This document shows positions 30,813-42,100 of a stretch of DNA of 64,000 bases, piece after piece (the first letter of the stretch is position 1; every line of letters begins with the position of its first letter). This stretch comes from Sphaerolaimus hirsutus (taxonomy: Eukaryota; Nematoda; Chromadorea; Monhysterida; Sphaerolaimidae): positions 27,282,794 to 27,346,793 of the forward strand of contig OZ038450.1 in the NCBI GenBank assembly GCA_964036195.1, given 5' to 3'. Under the pieces are notes generated by a model. It was not told where the DNA came from. It was given only the letters and a program-made list of their open reading frames with translations, and did not search any database. Made by a program: the position numbers and the translations under genes.

Positions 30813-31099
30813 TTTTAAACAAAATTTCAGAAATTTTTGTCCAATTCCGTGAAAATTTCATTTTTCCGTTTCCGGTTTTCCGGCCTTGTTTTCCATTTTC
30901 CGGCCATTTTCTGGAACAAAAATTAATAGTTGGAATGTGACCGCTTAACTTAACTTGGTGATGACCAAGCCCAGCCCAGAAACGACCAGCACAAATCAAT
31001 GCAACAACTCAGATGGAAACTACACTTTTTCCATCCCGCCAACTGGTCAATATTGATGAACACTGTATTTTACTGCCGAACTGAGGACACAGTAAATAC

Positions 31100-32309
31100 C
31101 AGAGTTGCGAAAGTGTATTTACACTTACCCGAAATACCCGGGTAAATGGGTATTTATATTTACACTTACACTTACACTTTCATAAAATACCCATACACTT
31201 TATTTACACTTTCTTGAGCAAAATACCCGGGTACAGAAAGTGCATTTTTTTCTTTCAGATGACCCTGTTTTATGCTTTTGAGAAAGCCTAAAATAGGCTC
31301 ATGTACAAAAAATAACTGCACAGTGCACACATGCAGTTATGCATTGAATGTAGAAAATATGGCAAATGTACAAACTAGCCTTTGATTTTCAACCTTTGAT
31401 CAGTACTCATGGTATTCTACAGTTTCATCATACTTTTGTAAAAAGGACAAGATCAATGGAAATTCACCAGCTGTACACAAAGTCAACTGGCTTTTGCATT
31501 GACATTTGCTGCATGTCCAATCTTGCATTTAAGCAGTGTGTATTGCATTGCTTAATCAGTAAATATCAACAGGGCCGTATCCAGGGGGGGTGGGGGGGGC
31601 TGCAGCCCCCCCCCCCCCCCCCTCCAGGGGTGAGACCTAAAAAGTCCCGGAAAATGCAATTTTTCCTATACATTTTTCGATGTTTCTTAAAAAATTTTGC
31701 GCGCAAGCACGCAGTTCCTTCCCCATACATTGTATTTTTAGCGGATCGGTCCCCGTAAACAAATATCATTGAAAATGAACAGATTTTTGCGTCTTTTGCT
31801 GCGTATGAATGCATATTTACATCTATATAAAGCGGTTCCTGGCGCTGGCGCCAACGCCAATAGCGCCATGGCGTGGCGCCTTGGTATGGCGCTAGCGGGG
31901 GGGGGGGCTGAGCCCCCCCACTCGCCGGCCCCCGTAAACAAGCAGCCCCCCCCGCTCAAAAATCCTGGATACGTCCCTGAATATCAACACTGAAAAAGTG
32001 CCATTATTAGTGAACTTCATACCACTACAGTATTTGCTACAGTCTGAAGTGTTTCATAAAAGGCAGTAAAATGTGAAATGATGCATAAAAATGACCAATA
32101 TATCGATCTAAACGTGAAAACAGTGGTGTATTCTACTGCTCAACAGTGAGAGATCTTTCTAAAAAAAAATTTTACACTTACACTTTTTTTACACTTTCCT
32201 AGGTATTTTTGAAATACCTTACACTTTTGGTATCCATACTCAAAATTTGGAAAGTGTATTTACACTTACACTTACACTTTCCAAAAATACCGGTATTTTA
32301 ATAACTCTG
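31100..32309. mobile_element. hAT-like MITE, CAGAGTTG family, with nested element
   Basis: Starts CAGAGTTGCGAAAGTGTA, ends ATTTTAATAACTCTG, perfect 8-bp duplication GTAAATAC (31092-31099, 32310-32317). Internal TTACACTTACACTT repeats near both ends. Interrupted at 31570. Confidence 0.92.
31570..31979. mobile_element. hAT-like MITE, 410 bp, nested
   Basis: Starts CAGGGCCGTATCCAGGGGGG, ends CCTGGATACGTCCCTG; perfect 8-bp duplication AATATCAA (31562-31569, 31980-31987). C/G-rich subterminal runs and a GGCGC cluster inside (31840-31893). Confidence 0.95.
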
Positions 32310-32700
32310 GTAAATACATGCTCATGCACGTGCACGTGCATAACGTTTTGGTTTACATCTACTTCTACCAAAGATCCAATTGTGTGTTTAATTCAACATT
32401 CAGACTGCAAAATGTATTTTATTTACCAAATATCAATGCGCTTTTAAAGGCACAGCGGCCACGAGCTACTATGCGAACCTATGCACACGATCGCGATCAG
32501 CAACATAATCAGCGTGGTCATCATCAGAAGGAGTTATCATCACTACCCCATCCGCCTGCGCTTCAAGCCACCTGGAATCAGTGTATTATTCATATTCACA
32601 TTTTTGTGGCCCGGAGCCTTTTCCATTACTTAGTGCTTGAATGCATCGTTAGGAATGAGGAAGTGTGCTTGTACTGAAGTCCATTTGAACAACTACGGAC

Positions 32701-33181
32701 CAGAGTTGTTCAAAATACTGAACTTTTTTCAAAGTAAATGTAAACGTAAAGTATTTAATTTTTACTCAACATACAGAAAACATAAAGTATTTTTAAAATA
32801 CATTTACGCTGCGTAAAACATGAGTAAACGTAAATACCAGTATTTTTACTCAGGGAAAATGTAAAAGCTAGTATTTTTTCAATTTTGTACTCGGAAAAAC
32901 ATAAAGGTGAGTAGAGCAAACGTCATCGCTTTCCCTACCTGTCGCAACTTTGATCATTGCCGCTGCGATTTTCACAGCTACTTCAATTTGTTTTGAATAG
33001 TTTTTTCTTGTTTTGCACCCAATTATTTTTTTGGAATTACGTTTCCTGTACTCGCGTACTTTCAAAAAGTATGCGAGTAAGTGAGTACCGCTATTTTTTT
33101 CAGGAGGAAAAGTAAACGTATTTACGCAGTACTCCAGTGTACAAAAAGTCGAGTAAATGTAAATACGTTTTAACAACTATG
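32701..33181. mobile_element. hAT-like MITE, 481 bp, CAGAGTTG family
   Basis: Starts CAGAGTTGTTCAAAATACTG, ends GTTTTAACAACTATG; perfect 8-bp duplication CTACGGAC (32693-32700, 33182-33189). Confidence 0.93.
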
Positions 33182-33786
33182 CTACGGACCCATGTTTAAG
33201 TGAGCGCAGAACAGCCAACTGCAAACTGACCGGATTTGTTGTTTCCATCAGAGACGTTCACGCAACCTATGCGCCTGCTACCCACTCTGCAAATCTGGTC
33301 AGGCTTGCATTTGTTGTTGCAGCGATCTGTGCAACAACATGCGGCTGCATTATCTCAGACCATGGTTTTAGTAAAATTCTTTTTAAATTTGTTTTGAATA
33401 GTTTTTTCTTGTTTTGCACCCCATTATTTTTTTGGAATTACGTTTCCTGTACTCGCGTACTTTCAAAAAGTATGCGAGTAAGTGAGTACAGGTATTTTTT
33501 TCGGGAGGAAACGTAAACGTATTTACGCAGTACTCGAGTATACATAAAAGTCGAGTAAATGTAAATACGTTTTCACAACTATGCTACGGACCCATGTTTC
33601 CGTGAGCGCAGAACAGCCCACTGCAAACTGACCGGATTTGTTGTTTCCATCAGAGACAGCGCGGCCCTGGTCCGAAGCGGGCACGCAACGCAGCCCGCCC
33701 CTATCCCTGACACTCCCTTTGCAAATCTCGTCATGCTTGCATTTGTTGTTGCAGCGATCTGTGAAACAACATATGGCTGCATTATC
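32985..33786. repeat. Two-copy tandem duplication, ~401 bp
   Basis: 32985-33385 and 33386-33786 align, including the right half of the hAT MITE, its CTACGGAC duplication and the flank up to CTCAGACCATGG. Unit 2 differs near 33658-33680, where it holds extra GC-rich bases. The duplication is younger than the MITE insertion. Confidence 0.85.
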
Positions 33787-34555
33787 TCAGACCATGGTTA
33801 TTTGTTTTAGTAAAATTATTTTATTTTTATTAAAATTGTTTTTTTTATTTTTTTATTCATGTTCCATTTTATTTTATTTTATTTTATTATATTCTGAAAT
33901 GTCATTAATAAAATAAAATGATACCATTTTACAAAAAATGGACAAAAATTTTACAAATATTTTACAAAAATTTTACAAAAAATCAGAATCTTGGGTGGAA
34001 GGCCATAAAACGGTAAATACAGTAAATAATAAATTGGTGGCGTAAGTGCTTGTGCGCTTGTGAATGTCACAAGCAGGATATTTGGTGTCACAAGCAGAAA
34101 TTTCACTGTCACATTGTGACATTCAAGTGTGAAAGCTCAAAATTAACACGAAATTGCCTAAATTGGCTCCATTTTGCCAATTTTCACCTTCATAATCAAT
34201 ATTTCCATCTAGGTACATACATATATATCTATTTTAGCCTATTTTATTTGTATTTATAGCAATTTCAAAATTTTTGGCTGGCTGCCAACTTCACATAAGG
34301 GCTCCGATAATAAGGTGTCACAAGGTGAAATTTTCGCTAATGTGAATGTCACAAGCGCAAATTGGGACCTTGCGCTGCCTATGATTGAAGCAGCTCACCT
34401 TGCACAGTGACCATATTCATGATAAGAAACAATATGCACAGTGACAATACTCACCCGTATTGCTTCCGGGCCTACGGCCTTCGCCTCCTGCGATCAGGTA
34501 CTAATAAAAGGCAATTGCTTTTGCTGGATGGAAAATTATGGCAATTTTTGTATTA
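33787..34555. other. AT-rich stretch, no gene
   Basis: 33805-33990 resembles the right part of the 1-kb hAT MITE (TTTTATTTTATTTTATT, TTTTACAAAAATTTTAC). 34030-34110 repeats TGTCACAAGCAG words. No gene seen. Confidence 0.5.
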
Positions 34556-34985
34556 TCGTATTACCTCAAATTATCCCCCACTTGAATTAACCCCCCCCCT
34601 CGAAATACCCCCCCCCCCCTAAATTTCGGCTGAGGAAATAATAAACCCACCCCCCTCGAAATACTCCCCTAAAGTTGAGTGTAACGTGAACGTACATGAC
34701 AAATACCGCAGTTTGTGATCTGTACAATGCAGAACACACGTTTAAACTGATGATTAAGTGACGTTAGGGAAGGGTTTTTGTGTATATACAGTAATATATG
34801 CCTATAAACACATATAAATCTATGTGATTGTTCTATTTTTCTACGTCTGCGTATGGGGAATTTCCGATAATTTCTGGCGAAATAATAGACCCCCCCTCAA
34901 ATAAACCCCCCCTCAAATTATCCCCCCCCCTCAAATTTTGCTGGCGAAATAATAAACCCCCTGGGGGTATTTCGAGGTAATACGG
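34556..34985. mobile_element. TA-target MITE, CCGTATTACCTCGAA family, copy 3
   Basis: Left end TCGTATTACCTCAAATTATC, right end TTTCGAGGTAATACGG, flanked by TA (34554-34555, 34986-34987). Inverted relative to 18230-18656, with matching interior. Confidence 0.85.
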
Positions 34986-34987
34986 TA

Positions 34988-35926
34988 TTTACCTATAAAC
35001 ATTTTTCAGTTTAAAGGGAATATTGAGGCAGCTAACCTTGCATAGCCAGAATACTCATGATGAGAAAAAGTGGAATTATAGTTTTGTAGTCCATTTTGAT
35101 GTATCACTTCCCAAGGGAATGACAGTGATGAGATTCTCCATTGCTTTTATCCTCTGAGTTCACAGACCTGTCTTTTGTTCAGAAACACATGTTGCCCCAG
35201 TGAACAAAGAGACACATTCTGCATGTCTTTATTGCACCCTGGACAGATTTCCTTTGTGCTTTCATTCAAATTTCAGTCTGAATGAGTCGTTAAATGGTGA
35301 ACATTTTCAAAAGATGCATTATCTATCTTAGCCCCACTTTCATTTTTTATTATTAGTCATTATTTCATTCACACTTATGCATTTGGAATGTTTGAGTACC
35401 ATTTCAGCTGCATTTACAAAGGCAGTTTGCACCAGCTGGGGGCGGGGGGGGGGGGGGGCGGGTACTCCACACTTTTCAGTGCTCTAGAAATTTTGAAACT
35501 GCGTAATTTGTGTGCTTAGATGGTCTGTCGCTAATGAAGTGATTGAACTGAGTGCTAAACATAAATAGAAGAAATATGAGTGTACTTACATAAAGTCAAA
35601 AAACTGCCCACCAATACAATAAAGCCGAGATTACAGCTAGCATTTGAAAAAATTATCAATTAAAAAAATATATATAAATACAATACCTGCATCCCACAAA
35701 TGGGACCCCGCGCCATATTATACAACAGTTGCATCCTAAAATGGAACCCTACCCCCTACAACCCTGCATCCTACAAATGGAACCCCACACCCTACAATAC
35801 CTGTATCCTACAAATGGAACCCTACTCCCTACAGCACTCCAACCTTCTAACTGTACACCCTACAACACTACAACCCTACAACCAAACACCCTACAACCCT
35901 AGAACCCTCCCTCTCCCCCTCTCCAG
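34988..35926. other. Non-coding stretch before the duplicated exon
   Basis: Nothing coding recognised. A G-run (35441-35458) and from 35690 a CCCTACAACC/ATCCTACAAATGGAACCC repeat that leads directly into the exon copy. Confidence 0.5.
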
Positions 35927-36036
35927 GAGAGATCACGGCGGGCGTGGTGGGCACGTCCATGCCGCGCTACTGCATCTTCGGCGACAGCGTCAAGGTGGCC
36001 TGCCGCCTGGAAGAGACCGGCCGCGCCTCTTGTATA
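35927..36036 (+). pseudogene. Partial copy of cyclase exon 19
   Basis: 110 bases identical to 19773-19882 except one synonymous change (CGA to CGC), preceded by an intact CTCCAG acceptor and a related CCCTACAAC run. Homology stops abruptly after CTCTTGTATA; the frame then continues into unrelated sequence and soon stops. It lacks the rest of the exon, including a donor at the right place. The 16 kb between original and copy hold no further cyclase exons. Most likely a recent partial duplication or a mis-joined haplotype; an alternative terminal exon is possible but less likely. Confidence 0.8.
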
Positions 36037-36199
36037 AGAGTCAGTCTACGAGTCAGTAGCCAAAAGTTGGACACATCAAAAAAAATTTTATTATCTTAAA
36101 GTGTTGCTTGTATAACACTGATAATAAAATGATATTTAATTTTTTCTGTTTCCTCTTATATATAGCAAAATTGAGCATTTTAGCATGGAATGGTGACAT

Positions 36200-39100
36200 G
36201 AGGTGATCGCATCACGTCTGAGGCCAAAACTAAGGAGACGTAACGGCTATATTTTATACCGTTGCGAAGCTGAGAACATCCTCTTTCAGAATCCACAGCC
36301 TCCCCAGAGGCTCGCGTTAGCATTTTTATACCTAAGATTTCAAAACGTGCTGCATGGACTACTCTTGGGTGATTGCATCTCATGTGAGACCGGAACTAAG
36401 GAGACGTAACGGCTATATTTTATACTGTTGCGAAGCTGAGAACATCCCCTTTCAGAATCCACAGCCTCCCCAGAGGCTCGCGTTAGCATTTTTATACCTA
36501 AGATTTCAAAACGTGCTGTGCGCACTACTCTTGGGTGATCGCATCGCATGTGATGTCGGAACCACTAAAAACTAAATGCTGTGGTCTATACCATTGGAAC
36601 GCTGAGAAAATTCTCTTTCAGAATCAACCACTCTCAAGAAGGTTCACTGTCACGATTTTATACCTAAGATTTCAAAACATGCTGCATGCACTACTCTTGG
36701 GTTATCGCATCTCATGTGAGGCCGGAACTAAGGAGACGTAACCGCTATATTTTATACCATTGCGAAGCTGAGAACATCCCCTTTCAGAATCCACAGCCTC
36801 CCCAGAGGCTCGCATCAGCATTTTTTTACCTAAGATTTCAAAACATGCTGTGCGCACTACTCTTGGGTGATCGCATCGCATGTGAGGTCGGAACCACGAA
36901 AAACTAAATGCTGTGGTCTATACCATTGGAAAGCTGAGAAAATTCTCTTTCAGAATCTACAACTTACAAGAAGGTTCACTGTCACAATTTTATACCTAAG
37001 ATTTCAAAACGTGCTGCATGCACTACTCTTGGGTGATCGCATCTCATGTGAGGCCGGAACTAAGGAGATGTAACAGCTATATTTTATACCGTTGCAAAGC
37101 TGAGAACATCCCCTTTCAGAATCCACAGCCTTCCCAGAGGCTCGCGTTAGCATTTTTATACCTAAGATTTCTAAACGTGCTGTGCGCACTACTCTTAGGC
37201 GATTGCATCGCATGTGAGGTCGGAACCAGGAAAAACTAAATGCTGTGGTCTATACCATTGGAAAGCTGAGAAAATTCTCTTTCAGAATCTACCACTCTCA
37301 AGAAGGTTCACTGTCACGATTTTATACCTAAGATTTCAAAACGTGCTGCATGCACTACTCTTGGATGATCGCATCTCATGTGAGGCCAGAACTAAGGAGA
37401 CGTAACAGCTATATTTCATACCGTTGTGAAGCTGAGAACATCCCCTTTCAGAATCCACAGCCTCCCCAGAGGCTCGCGTTAGCATTTTTATACCTATGAT
37501 TTCAAAACGTGCTGTGCGCACTACTCTTAGATGATTGCATCGCATGTGAGGTCGGAACCAGGAAAAACTAAATGCTGTAGTCTATACCATTGGAAAGCTG
37601 AGAAAATTCTCTTTCAGAATCTACTACTCTCAAGAAGGTTCACTGTCACGATTTTATACCTAAGATTTCAAAACGTGCTGCATGCACTACTCTTGAGTGG
37701 TCGCATCTCATGTGAGGCCGGAACTAAGGAGATGTAACAGCTATATTTTATACCATTGTGAAGCTGAGAACATCCTCTTTCAGAATCCACAGCCTCCCCA
37801 GAGGCTCGCGTTAGCATTTTTATACCTAAGATTTCAAAACATGCTGTGTAACCTAATTGAGGGTCGATAGCATCACATGTGAGGTCGGAACCAGGAAAAA
37901 CTAAGTGCTGTGGTCTATACCATTGGAAAGCTGAGAAAATTCTCTTTCAGAATCTACCACTCTCAAGAAGGTTCACCGTCACAATTTTATACCTAAGATT
38001 TCAAAACGTGTTGCATGCACTACTCTTGGGTGATCGCATCTCATGTGAGGCCAGAACTAAGGAGACGTAACAGCTATATTTCATACCGTTGTGAAGCTGA
38101 GAACATCCTCTTTCAGAATCCACAGCCTCCCCAGAGGCTCGCATTAGCATTTTTATACCTAAGATTTCAAAACGTGCTGCATGCACTACTCTTGGGTGAT
38201 CGCATCTCATGTGAGGCCGGAACTAAGGAGATGTAACAGCTATATTTTATACCGTTGCGAAGCTGAGAACATCCCCTTTCAGAATCCACAGCCTCCCCAG
38301 AGGCTCGCGTTAGCATTTTTATACCTAAGATTTCTAAACGTGCTGTGCGCACTACTCTTAGGTGATTGCATCGCATGTGAGGTAGGAACCAGGAAAAACT
38401 AAATGCTGTGGTCTATACCATTGGAAAGCTGAGAAAATTCTCTTTCAGAATCTACCACTCTCAAGAAGGTTCACCGTCACAATTTTATACCTAAGATTTC
38501 AAAACGTGTTGCATGCACTACTCTTGGGTGATCGCATCTCATGTGAGGCCAGAACTAAGGAGACGTAACAGCTATATTTCATACCGTTGTGAAGCTGAGA
38601 ACATCCTCTTTCAGAATCCACAGCCTCCCCAGAGGCTCGCATTAGCATTTTTATACCTAAGATTTCAAAACGTGCTGCATGCACTACTCTTGGGTGATCG
38701 CATCTCATGTGAGGCCAGAACTAAGGAGACGTAACAGCTATATTTCATACCGTTGTGAAGCTGAGAACATCCTCTTTCAGAATCCACAGCCTCCCCAGAG
38801 GCTCGCATTAGCATTTTTATACCTAAGATTTCAAAACGTGCTGCATGCACTACTCTTGGTTGATCGCATCTCATGTGAGGCCGGAACTAAGGAGATGTAA
38901 CAGCTATATTTTATACCGTTGCGAAGCTGAGAACATCCCCTTTCAGAATCCACAGCCTCCCCAGAGGCTCGCGTTAGCATTTTTATACCTAAGATTTCAA
39001 AACGTGCTGTGTAACCTAATCGAGGGTCGATAGCATCACATGTGAGGTCGGAACCAGGAAAAACTAAGTGCTGTGGTCTATACCATTGGAAAGCTGAGAA

Positions 39101-42100
39101 AATTCTCTTTCAGAATCTACCCCTCTCAAGAAGGTTCACCGTCACGATTTTATACCTAAGATTTCAAAACGTGTTGCATGCACTACTCTTGGGTGATCGC
39201 ATCTCATGTGAGGCCAGAACTAAGGAGACGTAACAGCTATATTTCATACCGTTGTGAAGCTGAGAACATCCCCTTTCAGAATCCACAGCCTCCCCAGAGG
39301 CTCACGTTAGCATTTTTATACCTAAGATTTCAAAACGTGCTGCATGCACTACTCTTGGGTGATCGCATCTCATGTGAGGCCGGAACTAAGGAGATGTAAC
39401 AGCTATATTTTATACCGTTGCGAAGCTGAGAACATCCCCTTTCAGAATCCACAGCCTCCCCAGAGGCTCGCGTTAGCATTTTTATACCTAAGATTTCTAA
39501 ACGTGCTGTGCGCACTACTCTTAGGTGATTGCATCGCATGTGAGGTAGGAACCAGGAAAAACTAAATGCTGTGGTCTATACCATTGGAAAGCTGGGAAAA
39601 TTCTCTTTCAGAATCTACTACTCTCAAGAAGGTTCACTGTCACGATTTTGTACCTAAGATTTCAAAACGTGCTGCATGCACTACTCTCGAGTGGTCGCAT
39701 CTCATGTGAGGCCGGAACTAAGGAGATGTAACGGCTATATTTTATACCATTGTGAAGCTGAGAACATCCTCTTTCAGAATCCACAGCCTCCCCAGAGGCT
39801 CGCGTTAGCATTTTTATACCTAAGATTTCAAAACGTGCTGTGTAACCTAATCGAGGGTCGATAGCATCACATGTGAGGTCGGAACCAGGAAAAACTAAGT
39901 GCTGTGGTCTATACCATTGGAAAGCTGAGAAAATTCTCTTTCAGAATCTACCCCTCTCAAGAAGGTTCACCGTCACGATTTTATACCTAAGATTTCAAAA
40001 CGTGTTGCATGCACTACTCTTGGGTGATCGCATCTCATGTGAGGCCAGAACTAAGGAGACGTAACAGCTATATTTCATACCGTTGTGAAGCTGAGAACAT
40101 CCCCTTTCAGAATCCACAGCCTCCCCAGAGGCTCGCGTTAGCATTTTTATACCTAAGATTTCAAAACGTGCTGTGTAACCTAATCGAGGGTCGATAGCAT
40201 CACATGTGAGGTCGGAACCAGGAAAAACTAAGTGCTGTGGTCTATACCATTGGAAAGCTGAGAAAATTCTCTTTCAGAATCTACCCCTCTCAAGAAGGTT
40301 CACCGTCACGATTTTATACCTAAGATTTCAAAACGTGTTGCATGCACTACTCTTGGGTGATCGCATCTCATGTGAGGCCAGAACTAAGGAGACGTAACAG
40401 CTATATTTCATACCGTTGTGAAGCTGAGAACATCCCCTTTCAGAATCCACAGCCTCCCCAGAGGCTCGCGTTAGCATTTTTATACCTAAGATTTCAAAAC
40501 GTGCTGCATGCACTACTCTTGGGTGATCGCATCTCATGTGAGGCCGGAACTAAGGAGATGTAACAGCTATATTTTATACCGTTGCGAAGCTGAGAACATC
40601 CCCTTTCAGAATCCACAGCCTCCCCAGAGGCTCGCGTTAGCATTTTTATACCTAAGATTTCTAAACGTGCTGTGCGCACTACTCTTAGGTGATTGCATCG
40701 CATGTGAGGTAGGAACCAGGAAAAACTAAATGCTGTGGTCTATACCATTGGAAAGCTGGGAAAATTCTCTTTCAGAATCTACTACTCTCAAGAAGGTTCA
40801 CTGTCACGATTTTGTACCTAAGATTTCAAAACGTGCTGCATGCACTACTCTCGAGTGGTCGCATCTCATGTGAGGCCGGAACTAAGGAGATGTAACAGCT
40901 ATATTTTATACCATTGTGAAGCTGAGAACATCCTCTTTCAGAATCCACAGCCTCCGCAGAGGCTCGCGTTAGCATTTTTATACCTAAGATTTCAAAACGT
41001 GCTGTGTAACCTAATCGAGGGTCGATAGCATCACATATGAGGTCGGAACCAGGAAAAACTAAGTGCTGTGGTCTATACCATTGGAAAGCTGAGAAAATTC
41101 TCTTTCAGAATCTACCCCTCTCAAGAAGGTTCACCGTCACGATTTTATACCTAAGATTTCAAAACGTGTTGCATGCACTACTCTTGGGTGATCGCATCTC
41201 ATGTGATGCCAGAACTAAGGAGACGTAACAGCTATATTTCATACCGTTGTGAAGCTGAGAACATCCCCTTTCAGAATCCACAGCCTCCCCAGAGGCTCGC
41301 GTTAGCATTTTTATACCTAAGATTTCAAAACGTGCTGCATGCACTACTCTTGGGTGATCGCATCTCATGTGAGGCCGGAACTAAGGAGATGTAACAGCTA
41401 TATTTTATACCGTTGCGAAGCTGAGAACATCCCCTTTCAGAATCCACAGCCTCCCCAGAGGCTCGCATTAGCATTTTTATACCTAAGATTTCTAAACGTG
41501 CTGTGCGCACTACTCTTAGGTGATTGCATCGCATGTGAGGTAGGAACCAGGAAAAACTAAATGCTGTGGTCTATACCATTGGAAAGCTGGGAAAATTCTC
41601 TTTCAGAATCTACCACTCTCAAGAAGGTTCACTGTCACGGTTTTTTACCTAAGATTTCAAAACGTGCTGCATGCACTACTCTTGGGTGATTGCATCTCAT
41701 GTGAGGCCGGAACTAAGGAGACGTAACGGCTATATTTTATACCATTGTGAAGCTGAGAACATCCTCTTTCAGAATCCACAGCCTCCCCAGAGGCTCGCGT
41801 TAGAATTTTTATACCTAAGATTTCAAAACGTGCTGTGTGGCCCAATAGAGGGTCGATAGCATCACATGTGAGGTCGGAACCAGGAAAAACTAAATGCTGT
41901 GGTCTATACCATTGGAAAGCTGAGAAAATTCTCTTTCAGAATCTACCACTCTCAAGAAGGTTCACTGTCACGATTTTATACCTAAGATTTCAAAACGTGC
42001 TGCATGCACTACTCTTGGATGATCGCATCTCATGTGAGGCCAGAACTAAGGAGACGTAACAGCTATATTTCATACCGTTGTGAAGCTGAGAACATCCCCT

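Larger units (their letters stand above)
28499..31099. other. Gene-poor AT-rich stretch after the retroelement
   Basis: No gene recognised. A 3' LTR would be expected just after 28500, but no matching 5' copy exists to prove one. Contains the polypyrimidine repeat at 30395-30690 and a 20-bp repeat at 30755-30812. Confidence 0.5.

Noticed and set aside
32449-32640. Possible membrane-protein exon (hydrophobic frame)
   Set aside because: Hydrophobic in one frame, but no family motif, no clear splice sites and a competing frame of equal length.
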